The notes below the pieces were generated by a model, which was given only the letters and a program-made list of their open reading frames with translations, did no database searches and was not told the origin of the DNA. A stretch of DNA of 64,000 nucleotides from Thalassobellus sediminis (GTDB lineage Bacteria; Bacteroidota; Bacteroidia; Flavobacteriales; Flavobacteriaceae), in NCBI RefSeq assembly GCF_044386045.1, contig NZ_JBISCD010000040.1:1116001-1180000 (forward strand), in the 5' to 3' direction. Made by a program: the position numbers and the translations under genes. Numbering within the stretch: position 1 is the stretch's first letter; the number at the start of each line of letters is the position of its first letter. This document shows positions 44,301 to 51,971 of the stretch, in pieces.

Positions 44301-45783
44301 AAAAGAAACCTATGGTATTACGGTTTATCAAGAGCAAGTGATGTTGCTGTCTCAAAGTTTGGCAGGATTTACAAAAGGTGAAGCCGATGTATTGCGTAAG
44401 GCAATGGGGAAAAAACAAATTGCGGTTCTAGATAAAATGAAGCCTAAGTTTATTGAGCAAGCTAGTGCTAATGGACATGATGCAAAAGTTTTAGAAAAAG
44501 TTTGGAAAGACTGGGAAGCCTTTGCTAGTTACGCTTTTAATAAATCGCACTCTACTTGTTATGCGTGGATTGCTTATCAAACGGCTTATTTAAAAGCACA
44601 TTATCCTGCGGAATATATGGCTGCGGTATTGTCTAATAATATGAACGATATTAAGCAGGTTACATTCTTTATGGATGAGTGTAAACGTATGAAATTGCCA
44701 GTTCTAGGACCTGATGTTAATGAAAGTTATTATAAGTTTTCGGTAAACAAAGACAATGCGGTTCGTTTTGGTATGGGAGCTATTAAAGGCGTAGGACATG
44801 GAGCAGTTATGACTATTGTAGATAATAGAAAAGAAGACGGTAATTATAAATCTATTTTCGATATCGCAAAGCGTATCGATTTACGTGCAGCCAATAAGAA
44901 AGCTTTTGAAAATCTTGCCTTAGCTGGTGGTTTCGATTGTTTTGAAGGCACACATAGGGCACAGTATTTTCATCGAGAAGGTGATGGTATGACCTTTTTA
45001 GAAATGGCCATTAAATATGCGCAACGTCATAAAGAAAATGAAAATTCGGCTCAAGTAAGTTTATTTGGAGAGGCTAGTGATGTACAGATAGCAGAACCAG
45101 AAGTGCCACCATGTGAAGAATGGGGTACTATGGAGAAGTTAGCAAAAGAACGCGAGGTTGTAGGTGTTTATATTTCGGGGCATCCATTAGATGATTTTAA
45201 AACAGAGATGAAAACCTTTTGTAATGCCACACTTGCTATGTTTAATGATGTAGCGCCTTATGTAAACCGTGAGCTTGTTTTTGGTGGTGTGGTAACCGAT
45301 GTGCAACATCGTGTAAGTAAGCAGGGAAAAGGTTGGGCTTTATTTACTGTTGAAGATTATACCGATAGCCATGAGTTTAGAATTTTTGGTGAAGAGTATT
45401 TGAAATTTAGACATTTTTTAATGCATAATAATTTTGTCTATGTTAAAACATTTATTCGAGATGGTTGGGTAAATAAAGACACAGGAAAAAAGAGTGATCC
45501 ACGTATGCAGTTTAATAATTTTCAATTATTACATGATGTGATGGAACATTATGCTAAAAAATTGTCTATACAAGTTGATATTAAAGATTTAGATAAGCAA
45601 AAAATAATAGCTCTAAAGGAATTGATTAGCATGCATCCTGGAAACCAAATGCTTAATTTTTTAGTGTACGATACTAAAGAAAAAATAAAATTAAGCATGC
45701 CAAGTAGGAAACAAAAGGTGAAAGTGTCTCAAGAATTGATAAAAGAATTAGAAGAGCAAAACGTAGTTTATAAATTAAATTAA
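41395..45783 (+). CDS. dnaE: DNA polymerase III alpha subunit with N-terminal proofreading exonuclease
   Basis: A 1462-residue replicative polymerase, about 260-300 longer than E. coli DnaE. Residues 1-190 are a complete DEDDh 3'-5' exonuclease: Asp6 and Glu8 in IFDTETTGL, Asp105 in VGQNVKFDLN, His170 and Asp175 in HNATADVEA. A PHP domain follows (H263-L-H265-N-H267), then the polymerase core with GPGRGSAAGSVVAYC and the catalytic aspartates in PDIDIDFDD (690, 692, 694), the fingers and beta-binding region, and an OB fold near ~1310 (GGVVTDVQHRVSKQGKGW). Proofreading is thus built in, as in other Bacteroidota. Confidence 0.96.
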   Translation: MYLIFDTETTGLPKRWDAPITDTDNWPRCIQIAWQLHDEMGNCIESQDYLVKPEGFNIPYDAEKIHGISTELADEQGIPLADVLEKFNEALGKTKFVVGQNVKFDLNIMGAEFVRGAVENPLQELPVLDTCTEHTANLCEIPGGRYGKFKLPTLSELHAHLFSVGFAEAHNATADVEATTRCFFELVRLGEYTKEQLDVESDYFENFNKANPDTIQLIGLKHINLKRESAKILERIKKAEGSQISSEEIKQNMSGLADVDFVHLHNHSQFSVLQSTMGVADIVSAAAEYNMEAVALTDHANMMGAFHFVNAVNRHNKGVKAKIAEAEETGDEVKVKEMKPIIGCEFFVCENHLDKSRKDNGYQIVLLAKNKNGYHNLAKLSSHAFVNGFYYLPRIDKKLIEEYKEDLIVLTGNLYGEVPSKILNIGENQAEEALIWWKEQFGDDLYVELMRHNQEDENRVNPTLISLARKHDVKLVATNNTYYKKQEDANAHDILLCVKDGEKQATPIGRGRGYRYGMPNQEYYFKSSDDMKQLFKDIPEAISNVQEVVDKVEVYQLARDVLLPAFDIPDEFKHEEDLADGGKRGENAFLKHLTFEGAKKRYGEELSEEVVERLDFELNVIEKTGYPGYFLIVEDFIREARNMDVSVGPGRGSAAGSVVAYCLWITNIDPLKYDLLFERFLNPDRVSMPDIDIDFDDEGRSRVMDYVIEKYGSNQVAQIITYGTMAAKSSIRDTARVLDLPLFDADRIAKLIPTMSKLGKIFGLSEKDLASKFRAEDLEKVNELLNISDGNDLQAETVNLARTLEGSVRNTGIHACGVIITPDDITKFVPVSVAKDSDLYVTQFDNSVVEDAGLLKMDFLGLKTLTLIKDTVKIVKAKHDILLDPDTFPLDDEETYALFQRGETVGVFQYESPGMQKHLRDLKPTVFEDLIAMNALYRPGPMEYIPSFVRRKHGDEEIEYDLPAMEEYLKETYGITVYQEQVMLLSQSLAGFTKGEADVLRKAMGKKQIAVLDKMKPKFIEQASANGHDAKVLEKVWKDWEAFASYAFNKSHSTCYAWIAYQTAYLKAHYPAEYMAAVLSNNMNDIKQVTFFMDECKRMKLPVLGPDVNESYYKFSVNKDNAVRFGMGAIKGVGHGAVMTIVDNRKEDGNYKSIFDIAKRIDLRAANKKAFENLALAGGFDCFEGTHRAQYFHREGDGMTFLEMAIKYAQRHKENENSAQVSLFGEASDVQIAEPEVPPCEEWGTMEKLAKEREVVGVYISGHPLDDFKTEMKTFCNATLAMFNDVAPYVNRELVFGGVVTDVQHRVSKQGKGWALFTVEDYTDSHEFRIFGEEYLKFRHFLMHNNFVYVKTFIRDGWVNKDTGKKSDPRMQFNNFQLLHDVMEHYAKKLSIQVDIKDLDKQKIIALKELISMHPGNQMLNFLVYDTKEKIKLSMPSRKQKVKVSQELIKELEEQNVVYKLN

Positions 45784-45853
45784 CAATTAGGGTAGGAGTT
45801 TTTATGGTTTACTTGTTTTATTAATAAATGAGTTAAATTAAAAATTCCCAATT

Positions 45854-46720
45854 ATGAAAAGACTTAAATTGTTATTAGTGTTAGTGGCTTTAGGATTTAT
45901 TGCCTGTGATAATGAAAATGTGCCATCAGATGAGATTTCTGCATCATTAAGTGTAGATTCTGAAATTATTATTGAAGAAGCCGAAAGTGTTTTAGACGAT
46001 ATTTCTATCTATTCTGATAGTTCGTTTGAAATAGCATCAACTTCTAAATCATCAAGTTCTTCAAAAGAATCATCGACAACAAAAGATAAACGAGGAAGGT
46101 CTGGGTTTTTTAAAAACTGTGCAGATATTACTATTGAAGAAGTAAATGATACAGTTACAACAACCATTACATTTACTGACGCATGTGAAGATTATAATGG
46201 AAACATTATATCTGGAACGATTGTTAAGGTAAAAACAAAATCGGATACGAGTAAAGAAAGAACAATTACTATTCAAGATTTATCTATTAATGGTTATGTT
46301 GTTAATGGAACTAAAACCTATTCTTATGTGACTAGTAATGCTAATGGAAATCCAGAATTAGTAAGTGCTATTGATATAACTATTGAAACGGATGAGGGAA
46401 TAATTTCTAAAGTAGGAACTAGAACTATTGAAATTACTGCAGGTGGAGATACCGATATTTGTTATGATGACGAGAAAACAATTACAGGATCATCTACTTT
46501 TACAAATAAAAGTGGTGTTACTGTTAATGTAGAAATTACAACGCCATTAGTAAAGCCAGCAGGCTGTAAATATATTGCTTCTGGAATAAAAGAATATACA
46601 ACAGAAGCAGGTACTGCAACTGTTAATTTTGGAGATGGAACTTGTGATAAAGTTGCAACAAAAACAGCTGTAGATGGTACGGTAACAGAAATAAAAATAG
46701 GTAAAAAAAGACATCATTAA
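45854..46720 (+). CDS. Lipoprotein, hypothetical
   Basis: A 288-residue predicted lipoprotein with lipobox LGFIAC (Cys at about residue 19). After a Ser-rich linker (about 68-82, mostly Ser/Lys) comes a region rich in Thr, Ile and Val that suggests repeated beta strands, for example ITIEEVNDTVTTTITFTDACEDYNGN and GTIVKVKTKS. Four or five cysteines may form disulfides. I do not recognise a family. It is likely exported and membrane anchored. It lies after dnaE and is closed by its own terminator, and it may belong to an insertion between dnaE and trxA. Confidence 0.7.
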   Translation: MKRLKLLLVLVALGFIACDNENVPSDEISASLSVDSEIIIEEAESVLDDISIYSDSSFEIASTSKSSSSSKESSTTKDKRGRSGFFKNCADITIEEVNDTVTTTITFTDACEDYNGNIISGTIVKVKTKSDTSKERTITIQDLSINGYVVNGTKTYSYVTSNANGNPELVSAIDITIETDEGIISKVGTRTIEITAGGDTDICYDDEKTITGSSTFTNKSGVTVNVEITTPLVKPAGCKYIASGIKEYTTEAGTATVNFGDGTCDKVATKTAVDGTVTEIKIGKKRHH

Positions 46721-46742
46721 TAACGGTTTTGCCCTAAATGTA

Positions 46743-46778
46743 AAAAAAGAGCTGTCAAAATACTGACAGCTCTTTTTG
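46743..46778. terminator. Bidirectional terminator after the lipoprotein gene
   Basis: AAAGAGCTGTCA and TGACAGCTCTTT pair perfectly around a 6-base loop between two converging genes, with A- and T-runs outside. Confidence 0.88.
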
Positions 46779-46806
46779 TTTTTAATTATAATGCTTAATA
46801 TTTTTG

Positions 46807-47232
46807 TTAAGCAAAATCACTTAAACTTTCAAGGTGTTTTTTCAGACTTTCAGAAATAAACATATCCCAGGTTTTAGAACATACTTCATAGCAATCAATT
46901 TTTGGATTTAATCCTGTTTGATGAAAGTTGATTGTTGTTGCTTTATTAATTTCATCAATGGTCCAATGAAGGATATGACCAATCCATTCTTTATTAAAAT
47001 CAGGCTCTCCATCAAAACATTTCCATATTAATTCTTTGTTTGGAGTATGTTCAATAATTTTAAAAGTCCACCAGTATCCATTTTCGAATGTAATAGTAAA
47101 TTGACCACCTTTTTTATATGCTATATTACTCGTTTTTCCCCACCAGATATTAAGCCCTTCATTTAAGGCCTTAAACACTTTTTCTGAATTAACAGAAACT
47201 GTTATTTGTTTTGAGTAGTTGTTGTCTTTCAT
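46807..47232 (-). CDS. SRPBCC/START-like (AHSA1-type) protein
   Basis: A 141-residue cytoplasmic protein of the SRPBCC (Bet v1-like) superfamily, which forms a hydrophobic ligand cavity. The tell-tale parts are VSVNSEKVFKALNEGLNIWW, WTFKIIEHTPNKELIWKC and INFHQTGLN. AHSA1-type proteins of bacteria are often encoded beside ArsR-type regulators, as here. It is the third gene of a minus-strand operon. Ligand unknown. Confidence 0.8.
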   Translation of the reverse strand: MKDNNYSKQITVSVNSEKVFKALNEGLNIWWGKTSNIAYKKGGQFTITFENGYWWTFKIIEHTPNKELIWKCFDGEPDFNKEWIGHILHWTIDEINKATTINFHQTGLNPKIDCYEVCSKTWDMFISESLKKHLESLSDFA

Positions 47233-47248
47233 GAGTTTGTTGAAAAGT

Positions 47249-47572
47249 TTAGGCTTTGTTATCTAAATAATTTCCTAAATTAGTTAGTTTGTCGTCCCAG
47301 AATTGTTCATAGAATTTTAACCACTTATTTACTTCTTTAAGTTTTTTTGGATTGGCATTACAAAATCGTTCTCGACCTTGGGAGTCTATATTAACCAAAC
47401 CAGCTTCTTCAAGCGTTTTTATATGTTTGGTAATACCTTGTCTGCTAATATCAAACTGACTAGATATTTGTGTGATTGACAATGCTGAGGTTGCAATAAC
47501 TAAGGCGTGAAAAATATCACGCCTTGTTGGATCTGCAATAGCTTTAAATAGTTTGGTTATTTTATCCTGCAT
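47249..47572 (-). CDS. ArsR-family winged-helix regulator, metal-independent type
   Basis: A 107-residue repressor-type HTH protein. KLFKAIADPTRRDIFHALV and ISRQGITKHIKTLEEAGLV are the ArsR hallmark helices. It has only one cysteine, and the ELCVCDL metal site of ArsR/SmtB is missing, so it is not expected to sense metals. It sits between two SRPBCC genes, overlapping the first by 11 bases. Two GCAAC-N6-GTTGC palindromes before the operon are likely its operators (inference), which would make the operon autoregulated. Confidence 0.86.
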   Translation of the reverse strand: MQDKITKLFKAIADPTRRDIFHALVIATSALSITQISSQFDISRQGITKHIKTLEEAGLVNIDSQGRERFCNANPKKLKEVNKWLKFYEQFWDDKLTNLGNYLDNKA

Positions 47573-47993
47573 TAATTGTTTCTTTTAAATAAGCTGTTAA
47601 ACCAGAAATACAATTGTCCCATCCGCCATTAAAGCTTTCAAACATAGCTAAGGCAGTTTCGCCGTCATAATTTGAAATTCCTGAATGTTCTAGAGTTAGT
47701 TTTGTGCCTTCTGCTGTTGCTTCTAATTCCCATTTAACTGTCGTTTCTGTTTCCATTTCTGCAACTATCCAAGTGTAAATTAATACATAAGGATTTGCAT
47801 TTTTCACTTCACCACTAATAACGGTACAGCCTTTTTCGTTTTGAGGCGCTGTGAACGTGTATTTATATCCTTTTTCGGCTTTAAAATCGGCTGGGATAAA
47901 CCAAGTTGAGATTTCTTCTGCTTTTGTAATAGCATTCCATATTTTGCTTATTGGATGATTAAATAAAATTTCTTTTTTAATAACGTCTTTCAT
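47562..47993 (-). CDS. SRPBCC (AHSA1-type) protein, operon leader
   Basis: A 143-residue Bet v1-like fold protein, with KEILFNHPISKIWNAITKAEEISTWF-type N-terminal order and LTLEHSGISNYDGE in the C-terminal half. The family name comes from the activator of Hsp90 ATPase, but bacterial members have various lipid or small-molecule roles. It is first in the operon SRPBCC-ArsR-SRPBCC. The two SRPBCC proteins in the operon are only distantly alike. Confidence 0.82.
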   Translation of the reverse strand: MKDVIKKEILFNHPISKIWNAITKAEEISTWFIPADFKAEKGYKYTFTAPQNEKGCTVISGEVKNANPYVLIYTWIVAEMETETTVKWELEATAEGTKLTLEHSGISNYDGETALAMFESFNGGWDNCISGLTAYLKETINAG

Positions 47994-48017
47994 AATTATT
48001 CGGTTTTTCAGTAATAT

Positions 48018-48075
48018 GCAACTTAACGGTTGCTAAATTAAAACAAATAATTTTTATACGCAACTTTTTGGTTGC
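48018..48075 (-). promoter_or_regulatory. Two operator palindromes for the SRPBCC/ArsR operon
   Basis: Site 1 is GCAAC-TTAACG-GTTGC (48018-48033) and site 2 GCAAC-TTTTTG-GTTGC (48060-48075). Both have perfect 5-bp arms and a 6-base spacer; centres are 42 bases apart, four helical turns. The near -7 box ATTATTTG (minus strand, about 48044-48051) lies between them. GCAAC-N6-GTTGC is the type of site I associate with ArsR proteins of AHSA1 operons. They lie 25-82 bases before the operon start. Confidence 0.7.
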
Positions 48076-48337
48076 TTAAATGTAGTGTTTTTATGAAAAT
48101 GCCTTTTGCGCAAAGGATAGCAGCGGTATCTTTTTGTGAAGGGTTTAAAGTTGTTTTGTTTATTTATAATCTTCTTAACATAATTGTTATGATATTTTGA
48201 AACAAGTTCGAGACTGCTTAGCAAAAAGATATAGTGAATAGCCTGTTTTATGCGCATATATATTAAAAATAACTTGAAACAATATAGCTATAGGCAAAAC
48301 AAATTGTTTGGGTGTAAGCTTTAAAGTTTTTTTTGAC
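48076..48337. other. Non-coding stretch between the ArsR operon and trxA
   Basis: About 260 bases without a supported gene. It contains a partial reverse copy of the dispersed repeat (TGAAACAAGTTC, 48198-48209). A 67-codon minus-strand open frame crosses the operators and has no family-like segments, so I do not call it. Confidence 0.5.
48198..48209. repeat. Dispersed intergenic repeat, partial copy 3
   Basis: TGAAACAAGTTC is the reverse complement of the core of the copies at 206 and 38297. The match is 12 bases, so this assignment is weak on its own. Confidence 0.3.
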
Positions 48338-48345
48338 TAATTTTG
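48338..48345 (+). promoter_or_regulatory. -7 box for trxA
   Basis: TAATTTTG matches TAnnTTTG, 43 bases before the trxA ATG. Confidence 0.45.
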
Positions 48346-48387
48346 TGTTGTTAAAATGAATTAAGAACATATTAAAACATATATATT

Positions 48388-48705
48388 ATGGCATTAGAAA
48401 TAACAGATGCGACGTTTGAAGAAACAGTATTAAAGAGTGATAAACCTGTATTAGTTGATTTTTGGGCAGCTTGGTGTGGACCATGTAGAATGGTTGGACC
48501 AATTATTGAACAAATTAGTGAAGAATATGATGGTAAAGCTGTTGTTGGTAAAGTTGATGTAGATGCAAATCAAGAATTTGCTGCTAAATATGGTGTTCGT
48601 AATATACCTACGGTTTTAGTTTTTCAAAACGGAGAGGTTGTTGGAAGACAAGTTGGTGTAGCGCCTAAAAACGCATATACAGATGCTATTGACGGACTTT
48701 TATAA
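48388..48705 (+). CDS. trxA: Thioredoxin
   Basis: A 105-residue cytoplasmic thioredoxin. The active site WCGPC has Cys30 and Cys33, preceded by VLVDFWAAW, and the cis-proline is in RNIPTVLVF. It reduces protein disulfides, with electrons from thioredoxin reductase. Typical length. Closed by a good terminator. A dnaE-trxA pairing is common in flavobacteria; here five genes separate them. Confidence 0.95.
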   Translation: MALEITDATFEETVLKSDKPVLVDFWAAWCGPCRMVGPIIEQISEEYDGKAVVGKVDVDANQEFAAKYGVRNIPTVLVFQNGEVVGRQVGVAPKNAYTDAIDGLL

Positions 48706-48727
48706 AAGTTAAATAAAAAGAAAATTA

Positions 48728-48760
48728 AAAAGGTTTGCCATATTGGTAAACCTTTTTTTA
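48728..48760 (+). terminator. trxA terminator
   Basis: AAAAAGGTTTGCC and GGTAAACCTTTTT pair with a short loop, then a T-run, 23 bases after the trxA stop. Confidence 0.8.
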
Positions 48761-48785
48761 TTTTAGATAAAAATTAAATAAAAAA

Positions 48786-49328
48786 ATGAGTGATAAAATA
48801 AAAGTACAAGATGCTATTGATAGCAAATTATTAGAGCAGCGTAAAGTTTTTTTATGGGGACAAGTAGATGATAAATCTGCTAAACACGTTATCGATAGAT
48901 TGATGTATTTAGATACTTTGAATAATTTTGATATTCAATTATACATTAATAGTCCTGGAGGTTATGTAACGTCTGGTTTTGCTATTTACGATTGTATAAA
49001 ATCGCTAAACAGTCAAGTATCTACAATTTGTACAGGTTTTGCAGCGTCTATGGGTTCTCTTATATTATCTGCAGGACAAAGAGGGAAACGTTTTATACAA
49101 CCGCATGCACGTGTTATGATTCATCAACCTAGTGGTGGAGCTCGCGGACAAGCAAGTGATATTGAAATTACTGCTAAAGAAATTATAATTACTAAAGAGT
49201 TAAGTGCGCAAATTTTAGCCGATAATTGTCGACAAACTTTTGATAAAATAATGAAAGATTTTAATCGCGACCATTGGATGGGAGCTCAAGAATCTGTGTC
49301 TTATGGTATTGTTGATGGTATTTTATAG
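48786..49328 (+). CDS. ClpP-family serine protease, short form
   Basis: A 180-residue ClpP-type peptidase. The catalytic triad is present: Ser88 in GFAASMGSLIL, His113 in ARVMIHQPSGG and Asp162 in NRDHW. It is shorter at the N-terminus than the main flavobacterial ClpP (about 220, normally next to clpX, which is not in the window), so it is probably a second ClpP. Whether it works with a Clp ATPase is not shown. It lies alone, between terminators. Confidence 0.85.
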   Translation: MSDKIKVQDAIDSKLLEQRKVFLWGQVDDKSAKHVIDRLMYLDTLNNFDIQLYINSPGGYVTSGFAIYDCIKSLNSQVSTICTGFAASMGSLILSAGQRGKRFIQPHARVMIHQPSGGARGQASDIEITAKEIIITKELSAQILADNCRQTFDKIMKDFNRDHWMGAQESVSYGIVDGIL

Positions 49329-49350
49329 AATATTTTAAAAGTAAATATAT

Positions 49351-49378
49351 AAAGGCATGGTTTTTTACTATGCCTTTT
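49351..49378 (+). terminator. Terminator after the ClpP-type gene
   Basis: AAAGGCAT and ATGCCTTT form the stem around a T-rich loop, then a short T-run. Confidence 0.6.
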
Positions 49379-49403
49379 AATTTTTATAACTATTAGTTTT
49401 AAA

Positions 49404-51971
49404 ATGAAGCATGTTTTAATAGTGTTATTTGGTTTGTTTATAATGGTTTCTTGCAATACAAAACAAAAAGAAAGCACTTTATTAAGTCCAGGTATTTCAT
49501 TGGAGTTAGCTAAATATAGAAAACTACAAGTCTCTAATGTTGTTTATAATTTATCATTTAAAATACCCGAAGTAAAAACGGAACGTATTAGTTCTCAGTT
49601 AGATTTGAGTTTAGAAATCTCTAATTTAGAACAGCCTTTGTATTTAGATTTTAATGAAGATGGGGCTTATATTAAAAACGTTTTGGTTAATGAAAAGCAA
49701 ATTCCTGTTAACCATCAGCAAGAACATCTTATTATTAATTCTGAATATTTAAAATTAGGACCAAACACTATTAATGTTGAGTTTGATGCAGGTGAATTAT
49801 CACTTAATAGAAACGATGCCTATTTATATACTTTGTTAGTTCCAGATAGAGCAAGTACTTTGTTTCCGTGTTTCGACCAACCTAATATAAAAGCAAATTA
49901 TGTGTTAGATATTACAGCACCAAAAGACTGGAAAGTACTTTGTGGATCTCATTTAGATTTTAAAGAAGATAAGGGAGATTTTGTTAGATATAAGTTTAAC
50001 AAATCTGATGTTATGAGTACCTATTTGTTTTCGTTTGTAGCTGGTGTGTTTAATGAAGCAGAAAAGCAATTAGGTAATTTAAATATGCATATGCTTTATC
50101 GTGAAAATGATAAAGAAAAAATAGAAGCAAGTTCTAACGAAATTTTTAAACTTCATAATGAGTCTGTTTTGTTTTTAGAAGATTATACACAGTATAAATT
50201 TCCATTTCAAAAATTAGATTTTGCAGCTATTCCTGGGTTTCAGTATGGTGGTATGGAACATGTTGGTGCAATACAATACCGCCAATCGTCTTTGTTTTTA
50301 GATAATAATGCAACACAAAATAAGGAATTAAATCGTTGTCATTTAATAGCTCATGAAACAGCTCACATGTGGTTTGGCGATTTAGTAACCATGAATTGGT
50401 TTGATGATGTTTGGTTAAAAGAGGTTTTTGCAAATTTTTTAGCCGATAAAGTAACTCGTAAATCGTTTCCCGATGTAAATCATAGTTTAAATTTTATGAG
50501 TGAGCATTACGCAAGTGCTTATAGTGAAGATAGAACAAAAGGAGCTACACCAATAAAACAGCAATTAGATAATTTAAAAAATGCAGGCACACTTTATGGG
50601 CGCATTATATATAATAAAGCTCCAATAATGATGCGCCAATTAGAAGCTCTAGTAGGAGCAGAGCCTTTTAGAAAAGGGATGCGTAATTATATTAAAGCCT
50701 ATGCTTATGGTAATGCAGATTGGAATGATTTAGTAACACTCTTAGATGCAGAAACTAACGAAGATTTAAAAAAATGGAGTGGTGTATGGGTTAATGAAAC
50801 AGGGCGACCTATAATTTCAGATAGTATTATTTATAAAGACAATACAATTGAACATTTTGAGATTTCTCAAAAAGCGGAAGATGGAAGCGATCATATTTGG
50901 CCTCAAGTTTTTAAAATAGGCTTGGTTTATAAAGATAGCGTAAAAGTGATTCCAATTAAGTTAAATAAACAAACACAGGTTTTAAACGCTGTTGTTGGTT
51001 TGCCAAAACCACAATCGGTTATTTATAATTATGATGCTTTTGGGTATGGCGTATTTCCTATAGATAATTTAAATATTGATGCCATTCCAAATATAAAAGA
51101 CGATTTAGCCAGAGGTTATAGTTATATTAATTTATATGAAAACGTACTTTCGGCCAATATTGAGCCTCAAAAAGCTTTAAATGTTTTAATAAAAGGTATA
51201 GCTTCAGAAAAAGAAGAACTTATTTTAAATATTATTTTAGGAAAGACTAATACTCTTTTTTGGGATTTTCTTTCAGCAGAACAACGAGAAATTATTGGTA
51301 AAGACTTAGAATCTTTATTGAATAAACAATTACGAAATAATAATTTTTCATCTAGTTATAAAAAAACACTTTTTAGCTTATTTAAAAGTATTGCGTGTTC
51401 TAAAAATGGCAAAGACGCCTTATATCGTATATGGGATAAATCAGAAACTATAAAAGGTTTGTATTTAAATGAAAACGATTATACTGGTTTAGCGGCTACT
51501 TTAGCTTTATATAGCCATCCTAAGGCAGATAGTATTCTGCAAAGTGCTTTAGAAAGTATATCGAATCCCGATAGAAAAAAACGTTTTGAATTTTTATTGC
51601 CGTCATTATCTAATGATGAAAGCATAAGAGACAAATTTATGTTATCTTTAGCTAAAGCAGAAAATAGAGAAAAAGAAAGTTGGGTAGGTGCAGCATTGTA
51701 TAATATAAACCATCCGTTACGTCAAGAATCGTCGCAAAAACATTTAAAAATGTGTTTAGAATTGGTTGAAGAAATACAATTAACGGGCGATATATTTTTT
51801 CCTAAATCATGGCTTAATGCTACTATAGGTAATTATACATCTGATTATGCTTATAATATCTTGGAACAGTTTTTAAACGAAAATCCAAATTTCCCAAAAG
51901 TGCTAAAAAATAAACTTTTGCAAGCGTCAGATGGTGTTTATAGAGCAAAACTTATAAGAGAAAAACAGTAA
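49404..51971 (+). CDS. M1-family aminopeptidase, lipoprotein
   Basis: An 855-residue zinc peptidase with lipobox FIMVSC near residue 17, so it is anchored in the cell envelope. The zinc site is HETAH (His317, Glu318, His321) plus Glu340 in DDVWLKEVFANF, the spacing of gluzincins. The GAMEN-type exopeptidase motif is GGMEHVGA. N-terminal beta domain and the C-terminal helical repeat region (about 600-855) complete the usual M1 layout. It releases N-terminal residues from peptides. Its stop shares a base with the ATG of the following DUF58 gene, so the two are translationally coupled. Confidence 0.92.
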   Translation: MKHVLIVLFGLFIMVSCNTKQKESTLLSPGISLELAKYRKLQVSNVVYNLSFKIPEVKTERISSQLDLSLEISNLEQPLYLDFNEDGAYIKNVLVNEKQIPVNHQQEHLIINSEYLKLGPNTINVEFDAGELSLNRNDAYLYTLLVPDRASTLFPCFDQPNIKANYVLDITAPKDWKVLCGSHLDFKEDKGDFVRYKFNKSDVMSTYLFSFVAGVFNEAEKQLGNLNMHMLYRENDKEKIEASSNEIFKLHNESVLFLEDYTQYKFPFQKLDFAAIPGFQYGGMEHVGAIQYRQSSLFLDNNATQNKELNRCHLIAHETAHMWFGDLVTMNWFDDVWLKEVFANFLADKVTRKSFPDVNHSLNFMSEHYASAYSEDRTKGATPIKQQLDNLKNAGTLYGRIIYNKAPIMMRQLEALVGAEPFRKGMRNYIKAYAYGNADWNDLVTLLDAETNEDLKKWSGVWVNETGRPIISDSIIYKDNTIEHFEISQKAEDGSDHIWPQVFKIGLVYKDSVKVIPIKLNKQTQVLNAVVGLPKPQSVIYNYDAFGYGVFPIDNLNIDAIPNIKDDLARGYSYINLYENVLSANIEPQKALNVLIKGIASEKEELILNIILGKTNTLFWDFLSAEQREIIGKDLESLLNKQLRNNNFSSSYKKTLFSLFKSIACSKNGKDALYRIWDKSETIKGLYLNENDYTGLAATLALYSHPKADSILQSALESISNPDRKKRFEFLLPSLSNDESIRDKFMLSLAKAENREKESWVGAALYNINHPLRQESSQKHLKMCLELVEEIQLTGDIFFPKSWLNATIGNYTSDYAYNILEQFLNENPNFPKVLKNKLLQASDGVYRAKLIREKQ

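Noticed and set aside
47249..47572. A metal-sensing ArsR/SmtB repressor
   Set aside because: There is only one cysteine and no ELCVCDL site, so a metal role is not supported.
48054..48257. A 67-codon open frame on the minus strand before the SRPBCC operon
   Set aside because: It overlaps both operator palindromes, has no family-like segment and no promoter of its own.
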